48,525 bases of DNA from Anaerolineae bacterium (GTDB taxonomy: Bacteria; Pseudomonadota; Alphaproteobacteria; DSM-16000; Inquilinaceae): contig JANQQD010000103.1 in assembly GCA_028285185.1 (NCBI GenBank), positions 1 to 48,525 of the forward strand. Direction: 5' to 3'. Each line of letters opens with the position of its first letter. Position 1 is the stretch's first letter. The translations under genes and the position numbers were made by a program. The notes under the pieces were generated by a model that worked only from the letters and a program-made list of their open reading frames with translations, made no database searches and was not told where the DNA came from. Positions 7,859 through 15,353 of the stretch are shown here, in pieces.

Positions 7859-8521
7859 TTAGGGTGTGTGCTGCCACCAATACTGTTCGTTGATCGTGAA
7901 ATAGGGAACGTAGTGGCGGATCGCTGAGGTGGGCACCACTTGGCCGAGTTGGTTGTCCAGAACCAATGACTGCCCCTCGTGCTCTACGATCAACACGGCG
8001 TGTATCAGGTTCAGGTTCGTGTCCTGCACCACGGCAACGCGCATGTCGTCGTTGTCGAAGCCAAGCAGTCTCAGCGACATGAACTTGGCTATGGCATAGT
8101 CCTCGCAATCCCCGCTGTTCTCGAAGAACTCATTCGGCGACGCCCAGTAGTCCGGGATGCCGTAGTTCATGATGTCTTCGATGTACGGCGCGCTGTTCAT
8201 TCTGCGGTGCACTTCCTCAATCTGTGTGCGGGCATCGAGGCCCCGCAGGCTGTCAAGGAAACCCGTCCATTGCTGGAGCATGCACCTCTCGGAGCCGACC
8301 TGATGGCAGGGCTGGCGCAGCATCTGCCGCTCTCCGGCATAGCGGGCGATCATCGTCGTCCACTTGGGGAAAGGCGAGAGATCCGACGACCGGACCTCCG
8401 CAGCGTTGAAGACCGAGAGGCTGGCATGTCCGCTCGCAGGATCGGCCAGTGCAGTAAGACCGACAGCGGCGCAGGCCACGAGATATCGCATTGCTGGCAG
8501 TCGCTGCTTCAGTGTCCGCAC
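7859..8521 (-). CDS. LapG-like periplasmic transglutaminase-fold cysteine protease (BTLCP)
   Basis: A 220-residue exported protein of the bacterial transglutaminase-like cysteine proteinase family, whose characterised member LapG cuts large adhesins in the periplasm. A signal peptide (about residues 1-33, hydrophobic YLVACAAVGLTALA) precedes the domain. The triad is intact: Cys139 in NSGDCEDYA, His174 in LIHAVLIVEHEG and Asp189 in LVLDNQ, very close to the spacing in LapG. The upstream helices (DARTQIEEVHRRMNSAPY) match the family. It is divergent from the degenerate HD-GYP sensor gene, with a 304-base gap, and lies 7 kb upstream of a giant exoprotein with PAAG sites. Family assignment is strong; the substrate is inference. 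Confidence 0.9.
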   Translation of the reverse strand: MRTLKQRLPAMRYLVACAAVGLTALADPASGHASLSVFNAAEVRSSDLSPFPKWTTMIARYAGERQMLRQPCHQVGSERCMLQQWTGFLDSLRGLDARTQIEEVHRRMNSAPYIEDIMNYGIPDYWASPNEFFENSGDCEDYAIAKFMSLRLLGFDNDDMRVAVVQDTNLNLIHAVLIVEHEGQSLVLDNQLGQVVPTSAIRHYVPYFTINEQYWWQHTP

Positions 8522-8825
8522 GATTTACCACACCTCACCTGCTTGCCCCGCACAATTGCCGGGCCGGGAACGCGACCGATGGTGCCAGCGGCTGGTTAAA
8601 CAAATCCCTGCTTTGCGATCACAATCGCGTTGGCGATCAGAAGCGCATCAAAGAAATGTCAGTTCCCTATAGAATCGGGTGCGGCAGGACTGCGAGTTTA
8701 GAATTCATACATTCTTCGTCTCATAGGGTCGATCTCCGCAAAACCGCTGCGCCAGCGGTTGTAGTGCCGTTAGACTTGGTAAGACGGCGCGTCTCGGCGC
8801 CGACAGCCCGCAAAGAGGTGCCGCG
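8522..8825. promoter_or_regulatory. Divergent promoter region, LapG-like protease / HD-GYP sensor
   Basis: This 304-base gap separates divergent starts. It contains a perfect inverted repeat, aaccgctg (8742-8749) and cagcggtt (8753-8760), 66 bases before the sensor gene. It also contains agacttggtaa (8772-8782), shared with the leader of the SapC gene. No ORF here is credible. Specific promoter hexamers could not be assigned. Confidence 0.45.
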
Positions 8826-10919
8826 ATGTCGATCCTGCTTCAGGCCGAACCGCCGGAGATGAGCCGCGGGCCGCGAATCGGCCTCGGCGTGACGATCGGG
8901 ATCGTTGTCATCTTTGCGGCGGTAGCTGCCTGGCTGGCGTCCGCCTTCATCGAAGAAGAGTGGGAAAGTGACCTTCTGGCCTGGCAGGTGAGGCTGGGGA
9001 TCGTCGCCGACAGCAGAGTTGCTGAGGTGGATGAATGGGTGGACACGCAGTTGGCCGCCATGGAAGAGCTCGCCGACAATCCGGGCCTTCGCCTCTATCT
9101 CACCCAGGTTGCGAATGGAGACGACCAGCCGGAAGAAACGCCGGAAGCGGCGGCACAGGTCACGTTCATGCGAAATCTGATGATCGTCGTTGCGGACCGG
9201 TTCGGGTTTTCCGCGCCACCCACGGGGCCGGACGTACGGGCCAATGTCGGCCGAGTCGGCATTGCAGGCATCGCGTTGACGGACCTGAACGGGCGGGTTC
9301 TGGTGGCAACGCAGACCATGCCGGAGGTGACCGGCGATCTGCTGGCCTTCGTCGTGTCCGCCGAACTTGGCGCCCGGGCCGTTCTCGATCTCTACCGGGA
9401 CGGTGACGGCGGGGTGATGATGGGGTTTGCGGCCCCGGTCTTCCCGGTTCAGGGCGAGCCCGTCGCCGACCAGCAGCTTGGCTGGATCCTTGGCGTCAAG
9501 CCGGTGGCCGACGAGCTGTTCGGTCTTCTGGAGCAGCCCGGCGCCGTGGAGCAGACCGCAGAGGCGGTGCTGGTGCGCGAAGCGGGCGGCGTCATCACCT
9601 ATCTCTCTCCGTTGCTGGACGGTACCGAGGCGCTGGAGCGCAGCCTGACCAGCGACACGGCCAACCTTGCCGCGCAATTTGCCATCGAAATGCCGGAGGG
9701 CTTCGCCGAGCGGACCGACTACCGTGGCGAGGCGGTGCTGGTGGTGTCCCGGTGGCTCGACGCGCCGACCGGCTGGACCCTGCTTTACAAGGTCGATCGC
9801 AGCGAAGCTCTGGCCGATGCCGAAGCGCGGCAGAGCCGCCTGGTCGTCGTGTTCGTGCTGGTGATCGGCCTGGTCGTTCTTGCCATCGCGGGGGTCTGGT
9901 TCTACGGCACTTCGCGGCGGGCACGCCGATCGGCCGACCGGTTCCGGGAGATTGCCGAGCAGCTCGATCGCAATGAACGGTTCCTCAGGCTGGTGACCGA
10001 CAGCCAGCCCAACGTGATCTTCATCACCGATGCCGACAGCCGGGTGCGCTTCGCCAATCGGCGGCTTGGCGAAGCGGCCGGCGTGGCGCAAGAGGATATC
10101 GCCGGCAAGCCGCTGGCCAATGCCATCGGCCCCCATCTGGCCGGCCAGTACGAGGCGCTGAGCCGACAGGCGCTTCAAGACCGTGCGACGGTGTCGGAGA
10201 CCGTGCGCGAGGAGACGAAAAGCGGCATCCGCGTTACGCGCAGCAGCCATGTGCCGCTGCCCGACGATAGCGAGCTCGCCGGGGCGGTACTGATCGTTGA
10301 GGAAGACCTGACGCGAACGGTGATGGAGCGCGAGCGCCGCGAACAGGTGTTGCGCGACATCGTCGACACACTGGTCACCGTCGTCGACAAGCGCGACCCC
10401 CATTCGGCCGACCATTCGCGGCGGGTCTCGCGTCTGGCCGGAACCGTCGCAGACGAAATGGGCCTGGCGCCGACGATGGCGGAGACGACCGGGACGGCGG
10501 CGCAGTTGATGAACCTCGGTAAGATCCTGGTGCCGATCGAAGTGCTGACCAAGCCGGGGCAGCTGACCGACGCGGAACGCACGCAGGTACGCGACAGCAT
10601 TCACACAAGCGCCGAGCTGATAAAGGCCATCGCCTTCGACGGCCCGGTGCACGAGACCCTGTCCCAAGTCCAGGAGAAGGTGGACGGAACGGGCTGGCCG
10701 TCCGGTCTTGCCGGCGACGGCATCATCCTGCCGGCGCGGATCATCGCGGTGGTCAACAGCTTTGTCGCCATGGTAAGCCCGCGCGCCCACCGCGACAGCC
10801 TGAGCATCGACGACGCCTTGGACGCACTCTCACAACAGGCGGGCAAGGCGTTCGACCGCAACGTGATCGCCGCTCTGATCCACTACCTCAACAACAAGCA
10901 GGGCCGCGACACGCTTTGA
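8826..10919 (+). CDS. Membrane sensor: periplasmic Cache-like domain, PAS, degenerate HD-GYP
   Basis: A 697-residue inner-membrane protein. TM1 is near residues 18-42; a periplasmic sensor region follows (about 43-337), ending in the Cache-like GWTLLYKVDRSEALADAEA; TM2 is at 338-361; a PAS domain is at about 380-490 (ITDADSRVRFANRRLGEAAG); and an HD-GYP-type domain covers 505-690. The HD-GYP fold is recognisable (HSRRVSRLAG, KPGQLTDAE, DGTGWPSGL, LPARIIAVV). However, the HD pair is Met562-Asn563 (LMNLGK), the HHE motif is V615-Q616-E617, GYP is GWP, and the late Asp is Asn644. Metal-dependent c-di-GMP hydrolysis is therefore unlikely; a receptor or scaffold role is more plausible. There is no HAMP, GGDEF or EAL domain. 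It is divergent from the LapG-like gene. ATG 8826 follows gaggtg. Confidence 0.85.
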   Translation: MSILLQAEPPEMSRGPRIGLGVTIGIVVIFAAVAAWLASAFIEEEWESDLLAWQVRLGIVADSRVAEVDEWVDTQLAAMEELADNPGLRLYLTQVANGDDQPEETPEAAAQVTFMRNLMIVVADRFGFSAPPTGPDVRANVGRVGIAGIALTDLNGRVLVATQTMPEVTGDLLAFVVSAELGARAVLDLYRDGDGGVMMGFAAPVFPVQGEPVADQQLGWILGVKPVADELFGLLEQPGAVEQTAEAVLVREAGGVITYLSPLLDGTEALERSLTSDTANLAAQFAIEMPEGFAERTDYRGEAVLVVSRWLDAPTGWTLLYKVDRSEALADAEARQSRLVVVFVLVIGLVVLAIAGVWFYGTSRRARRSADRFREIAEQLDRNERFLRLVTDSQPNVIFITDADSRVRFANRRLGEAAGVAQEDIAGKPLANAIGPHLAGQYEALSRQALQDRATVSETVREETKSGIRVTRSSHVPLPDDSELAGAVLIVEEDLTRTVMERERREQVLRDIVDTLVTVVDKRDPHSADHSRRVSRLAGTVADEMGLAPTMAETTGTAAQLMNLGKILVPIEVLTKPGQLTDAERTQVRDSIHTSAELIKAIAFDGPVHETLSQVQEKVDGTGWPSGLAGDGIILPARIIAVVNSFVAMVSPRAHRDSLSIDDALDALSQQAGKAFDRNVIAALIHYLNNKQGRDTL

Positions 10920-10959
10920 GGTCTGTGGGCCGAAGCGGCAACCTCGGGCCAGCCGTATC

Positions 10960-12138
10960 TCAACCCGCGCCGGTGGCCGTCATGGCCAGCGCATTGTCCA
11001 GCACGCGCATCAAGCCTTCCGAAATGGCCCCGTTTGATCTGATGCCGACCGCTTCGCGGAAGGCGCGCACGGCGGCGGCGGTGCGGGGGCCGTAGACGCC
11101 GTCGACGGGACCGGGATCGAAGCCGAGATCCGTCAGGCCCTGCTGCGCGCGGGCCACGAGATCGGAAGGCGTGGGCGCCAGTACTGCATAGCCGCCCGCA
11201 TATGCGGCGATCAGCCGCGTCTCGGAGAGGCGTGCCAGGGATGCCTGGCGGGTGCCGCCGCAGACAACGTCGACATAGCTGACATCCGTTGAGACGTCCG
11301 GCTCAAACGACAGCAGCGGGCTGACCGCACCGGACGATGCGTGGAAGATCATGTCGCCCGGCGCGGTTCCGGCAACGAAGACCGGGCGTCCGCACACACC
11401 GCGGCCGAGCCGGAAGGCGTTCCGACCCAGGCGCAGCCGTGCACCCAGAAGGGCCTCCAGCTGGTCGCCGTAGCGCGTCCACGCCAGCCGATCCGGTGAC
11501 GAAGCAAAGTCGACCACCTGCCAGGAGCCCGTGAACGGCGGCTCTTGGCCTGCGGTGCGGCTGAGGGAGTCGAGATACCCGGCCGCTGTCTCGTTGCCCG
11601 CCAGCGAGGCCTCATAGAACCAGCGCAAGGCCTGTTCCTGATCGGCGTCGACGCTGGTGCCCTGGGCGTAGAGGACCCCGAGATTGAGCATGGCTTGGGC
11701 GATGCCGCGGTCGGCGGCCTGCCGGTAGAGGGCGATGGCCCTGTCCACGTCCTGCTCAACCCCATCGCCGGCTTCGTAGAGAACGCCGAGATTGAACTGG
11801 GCGAATGCATCCGCGCCCGGTGGTTCCGCCGCTTCCGTCCAAAGCGCGGCAGCCTGCTCCAAATCCGGCTCCATGCCCAGGCCCTGTCGGTGCATGACGC
11901 CGAGCAGGAACAGCGCACGCTTGTCGCCGGCTTCCGCTGCCGGTTCGAGTTCCGCCAACGCCGTCTCGTAGTCTTCGGCCTGAAACGCTTGATATCCTTC
12001 AAGAAAGCCCGCTCGGCTCTCTGCATGGACAGAAAGCCAAGCGCCCGCGGCAACGACCGCCAGCGCCGCGCCGCGCAGGTACCGGCGGCAGGCGTTTCGG
12101 TCGCGAAGGCTCGATGTCAATCCGCTTACCCCAGGCAT
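10960..12138 (-). CDS. Sel1-repeat protein with C-terminal peptidoglycan-binding domain
   Basis: A 392-residue exported protein. An N-terminal basic stretch and hydrophobic segment (about 20-38, LRGAALAVVAAGAWLSVHA) form a signal peptide. Four Sel1/TPR-like repeats follow (about 45-200: ALFLLGVMHRQGLG, AQFNLGVLYEAGDG, AMLNLGVLYAQGTS). A unique central region (about 205-320) has two cysteines that may form a disulfide. A PG_binding_1 domain ends the protein (about 332-385, QQGLTDLGFDPGPVDGVYG then RTAAAVRAFREAVGI). It should act as a periplasmic adaptor at the cell wall. It faces the end of the HD-GYP gene, and its upstream region abuts the leader of the tpsB gene. Confidence 0.85.
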   Translation of the reverse strand: MPGVSGLTSSLRDRNACRRYLRGAALAVVAAGAWLSVHAESRAGFLEGYQAFQAEDYETALAELEPAAEAGDKRALFLLGVMHRQGLGMEPDLEQAAALWTEAAEPPGADAFAQFNLGVLYEAGDGVEQDVDRAIALYRQAADRGIAQAMLNLGVLYAQGTSVDADQEQALRWFYEASLAGNETAAGYLDSLSRTAGQEPPFTGSWQVVDFASSPDRLAWTRYGDQLEALLGARLRLGRNAFRLGRGVCGRPVFVAGTAPGDMIFHASSGAVSPLLSFEPDVSTDVSYVDVVCGGTRQASLARLSETRLIAAYAGGYAVLAPTPSDLVARAQQGLTDLGFDPGPVDGVYGPRTAAAVRAFREAVGIRSNGAISEGLMRVLDNALAMTATGAG

Positions 12139-12699
12139 CCCATTCCGCTCCCGGCGTCCGGCGCGCTCACGCTGACCGGCCAGCGCAACCCAGTGTTGGA
12201 CCGCATACTACCTAGCGTCGGCTTGCGCCATCACCCCAACGCAACAGAGCCGCGCCGGGCCTTTTCGGTGGCGCCGCGCAGCCCCAGAATTCGAGGTCTT
12301 TTGCCTGTCCTCTTGACAAATGCCAGGGAAAAAGACAACCAAGCTTTGTCGTGCCATCGGTAACGAATGGCAGTAACGCTGGTGTGGCGCGGCGCCGCAG
12401 TGCCGGTCAGGCGGTCGAGGGGACGATTTGCCGGACGGTCATTCGTAAGCTCTGTGATGCCCAGCGGCGTTGTCATAGCGGGGGCGGTCTTAAGGTCTGC
12501 AGCGGTCGTTGCAGCCTCATCGTAAGGATAGAGTGGGGTGCCCGTGGATCTTCGGATCTGCGTGGTAGTTTGGGGTGGATCAAGGCGGTAAAGAGTACGG
12601 TTGGTCGATGATCCTCGTCTGTTACATTAACTCCTGGCCGCGGTGCGGCAAAAGGGGCATACTACCGGCGCTGGTGGCGCATCTGTCAGGGCAAGCACC
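12139..12699. promoter_or_regulatory. Divergent intergenic region upstream of tpsB
   Basis: About 560 bases between the start of the Sel1 gene and the chosen tpsB start. An isolated TTGACA (12313-12318) lacks a good -10 partner. CATTAAC (12625-12631), about 70 bases before the tpsB ATG, matches a motif that occurs twice in the tpsA leader. Otherwise I see no gene, terminator or repeat. In-frame GTG 12643 would extend tpsB by 19 residues. Confidence 0.35.
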
Positions 12700-14466
12700 A
12701 TGAACCTCTTCACTCAGCTTCAGCAGAACGCCGACACTGGCCGAAGAGGGCGTCCGTCGCTCTCATTGCGTCCGCGCTGGCTTCTTCGAGCCTTCGCCAC
12801 CCTTCCTATCATCTTAGGGGTGATTGCGGCGGAATCATGGCCCGCCAAGGCGCAGCAGCTGCCTGGCGCGGTCGAGCCGGGCCGGATCGAGCAGGACTTC
12901 CAGCCGGGCCGGGAGCCGCAGGCGGAGCCGCGGGACGAGGAGGGCGTGCCGGAGATCGAGGCGCCGACCGGTGCGGAGGAAGTGCGGTTCGTCCTGCAGC
13001 GAGTCGACGTTGTCGATTCGACGGTCTACTTCAACAGCGAGTTCAGGTTCCTCTACGAAGATCTGATCGGGCAGGAAGTCACGCTGGCCGACATCTATGA
13101 TGTCGCCAATGGTGCGACCGCGCTCTACCGCGGCGACGGCTACATCCTGTCGCTGGTCGTCGTGCCGCCGCAGGAAATTGCCGACGGCGTCGTTGAGCTT
13201 CGCGCCATCGAAGGGTTCGTCGATCAGGTCGAGGTGGAAGGGGAGATCCCCGGCTCCAAAGAGTATCTGGAGCGGATCGGCCGCCAGATCACCGAGAACA
13301 TGCCGCTGAACACTCGGGACCTGGAGCGCTATCTTCTGTTGATCGGCGACCTTCCCGGCATCGATGCGCGCGGTGTGCTGGCGCCGTCTGAGACGGTGCC
13401 GGGTGCGTCCGACCTGACCATCGTGGTCGAGCATGATCCCGTGGACGGGTTCGGGACAGCGGACAATCGCGGATCGCGCTTCATCGGGCCCTATCTCTTC
13501 AGCGTGGGCGTTATCGAGAACTCCAATCTCGGCTTCTATGAAAGCGTCGGCATCCAGGCCTCGACCGCGGCGGAGACTGAGGAACTGCGGTTCGGCCGGG
13601 TCACGGCGTCGGTCCCGGTGGGGATCGAGGGGACGGCCTTCGACTTCTCGGCATCCTTCTCAGAGAGTGTTCCCGGGTTCACGCTCGAGCCGTTCGATCT
13701 GGACACGTCGAGCTTTACCTGGGACGTGGGCGTCTCGCATCCGGTCATCCGGACACGCGAAGAGAACCTGCAGGTCGGCCTGACCTTCACCTGGCGCGAC
13801 ACGCGCACGAACTTCAACGACAATGTGCTGAGCGATGACGAGATCCGCTCGCTCCGGGCCTTTGCGGCTTACGACTTCGTCGACGACTGGCTGGGCGTCA
13901 ACCTGGTCGAGGCCAGCGTGACCTTCGGCCTGCCGCTGTTCGGGGCGAGCGACCAGGGGGAGGCCGATCTGTCGCGGCCGGAAGCCTCGGGCCAGTTCGC
14001 CAAGTTCAATGCGACGCTGACCCGTCTGCAACGGATCATCCCCGGCTTGGCGGTTCTGGCCTCGGCAACCGGCCAACTCAGCACCCGGGCCCTGCTGGCG
14101 AGTGAGGAATTCGGGTTCGGCGGCGTGAATTTCGGCCGCGGCTTCGATCCGTCGGAAATCACCGGCGAGCACGGCGTTGCCACGAAGCTTGAGCTGCAAT
14201 ACGGCGAGGCTCTGGAGAACGACATCCTCAACAGCTATCAGCTCTACACCTTCTTCGATGCGGGCTTCGTGTGGAACGACGACGCGCCGACGGATGCGGC
14301 GGAAGACAACCGGGCGTCGGCTGGCATCGGCGTGCGGGCCAATGTGGTGGAACACGTGTCGCTGAACCTTGAGCTGGCGGGCCAAGTGCTAGGCGGGTCG
14401 GCCTCGAACGACGACGCAGCTGACCGCGATGTCCGCGTGCTGTTCGGCTTCGTCGCTCGCTTCTGA
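12700..14466 (+). CDS. TpsB outer-membrane transporter of two-partner secretion (ShlB/FhaC family)
   Basis: A 588-residue Omp85-superfamily translocator that exports a TpsA partner. A long basic N-region and hydrophobic stretch (FATLPIILGVIAAE) end in a signal-cleavage site near AKAQQ. A Pro/Glu-rich linker leads to POTRA-like domains (about residues 75-245: VRFVLQRVDVVDSTVYF, YRGDGYILSLVVVPPQ, VDQVEVEGEIPGSKEYLERI, then DLERYLLLIGDLPGI). A 16-stranded barrel follows, with the loop-6 motif FGRGFDPSEITGEHG near residues 475-490 in place of VRGY/F. The C-terminal residue is Phe, the usual outer-membrane signature. Its presumed partner is the giant exoprotein encoded next. A terminator follows, so the pair is not a simple operon. 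Confidence 0.93.
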   Translation: MNLFTQLQQNADTGRRGRPSLSLRPRWLLRAFATLPIILGVIAAESWPAKAQQLPGAVEPGRIEQDFQPGREPQAEPRDEEGVPEIEAPTGAEEVRFVLQRVDVVDSTVYFNSEFRFLYEDLIGQEVTLADIYDVANGATALYRGDGYILSLVVVPPQEIADGVVELRAIEGFVDQVEVEGEIPGSKEYLERIGRQITENMPLNTRDLERYLLLIGDLPGIDARGVLAPSETVPGASDLTIVVEHDPVDGFGTADNRGSRFIGPYLFSVGVIENSNLGFYESVGIQASTAAETEELRFGRVTASVPVGIEGTAFDFSASFSESVPGFTLEPFDLDTSSFTWDVGVSHPVIRTREENLQVGLTFTWRDTRTNFNDNVLSDDEIRSLRAFAAYDFVDDWLGVNLVEASVTFGLPLFGASDQGEADLSRPEASGQFAKFNATLTRLQRIIPGLAVLASATGQLSTRALLASEEFGFGGVNFGRGFDPSEITGEHGVATKLELQYGEALENDILNSYQLYTFFDAGFVWNDDAPTDAAEDNRASAGIGVRANVVEHVSLNLELAGQVLGGSASNDDAADRDVRVLFGFVARF

Positions 14467-14538
14467 CCCAGGTCCTGCGCCCGCGGCCGCGCTTCTCCAT
14501 CGACGAGGGGGCGCTCCGGCGCCGGGTAGCTGATGTTC

Positions 14539-14570
14539 GTCGGCCAGGCTTGTCCTGGCCGACATTTTCT
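14539..14570 (+). terminator. Rho-independent terminator after tpsB
   Basis: Arms gtcggccagg (14539-14548) and cctggccgac (14554-14563) are perfect 10-base complements around a 5-base loop. They are followed by attttctt. This separates tpsB transcription from the giant tpsA gene. Confidence 0.85.
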
Positions 14571-15353
14571 TGCGTAGTACGAGCTTGATTCTATCGTCGC
14601 ATCTGCCTAAAATTTGCCCCAATTGCCGTGCTTCAGTACGGAATAACCACGGGGTGAATTAACCGTGGGGGAGGCAGTGGCTGCGGCGCGAATGCGTCGA
14701 CAGGCGCCGCAAGCAGACGGGCATGAGAGATGTGCGAGAGGGCATCGCATCGGCTTCGCGTCGGCGGGGCTGCGCGATGCTTTTGGCTTGTGCACGGGCT
14801 TTGGGGGATCGGTCTCGATCTGAATAGTTTGGGTGTCAGGAAGGTGCCGTCGCCGCAGATTGCCGCGGGCCCCGGATTGGGCCGGCGTTTGTCTTTGTTA
14901 ACGGTTCGGGCGGTGCAGGTCTGCAGGTTGAAGTTGAGATATCTGCACAGTTGCGCGGACCGGATCTCGAAAGGTTGCGCATGAGGCGCTGGAGCGACTC
15001 AGTAATCTGTCAGGGGCGAGCAAGAAGAGTGCAATATATTTTTGAGTGACTGCATTTTCGGAAGATTAGGAAGTCGGTGAGCATCGGGTCTGGCAAGCGC
15101 AGGCGGGTCTACCTGATCTCTATATTGCGGCCAAGTAAGGCTGGCGCGGCCGTGGGCATTAACCATTGTGCCGGGCGCGAGGCGCATTAACCAAAAATAC
15201 TGGAAATATTTACCTTTAAGATTGCAAAAATTTGAGATTTGTTGATGACACCTAGCCGGGTCGGAGCTAATATGAGAACGCGGGTGTGGGGCCCGCTAGT
15301 TCGTCGTGCCATGCCGAATCGAGGCCGACGGCAGCCGAAGGGAGAGGGAAGCC
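14571..15353 (+). promoter_or_regulatory. Long leader of the giant tpsA gene with TTAACC motifs
   Basis: About 780 bases without a credible gene, between the tpsB terminator and the tpsA start. The last 170 bases become markedly AT-rich for this genome (aaatatt and ttaagattgcaaaaattt around 15205-15240). TTAACC occurs at 14659-14664, 15159-15164 and 15187-15192, and TAACC at 14644-14648; GTTAAC is at 14897-14902. The two later copies share gcattaacca, 28 bases apart. The 15159 copy reads TTAACCAT, identical to the CtrA half-site described in Caulobacter. CCACGG/CCGTGG at 14647-14652 and 14663-14668 form an inverted repeat. A strong ribosome site (aagggagagggaag, 15338-15351) precedes the ATG. 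Confidence 0.5.

Noticed and set aside
8721..10790. Open frame of 689 codons antisense to the HD-GYP sensor gene
   Set aside because: His/Arg/Gly-rich translation without domains; the plus-strand gene has clear TM, PAS and HD-GYP features.
12313..12318. TTGACA as a tpsB promoter -35
   Set aside because: No -10-like hexamer at the right spacing, and it is almost 400 bases before the gene.
14730..14984. 84-codon open frame in the tpsA leader
   Set aside because: No ribosome site, no recognisable sequence, and it lies in a region whose motifs look regulatory.
15306..15353. Upstream in-frame GTG start for TpsA
   Set aside because: The ATG at 15354 has a strong purine-rich ribosome site directly before it, which lies inside the extended frame.
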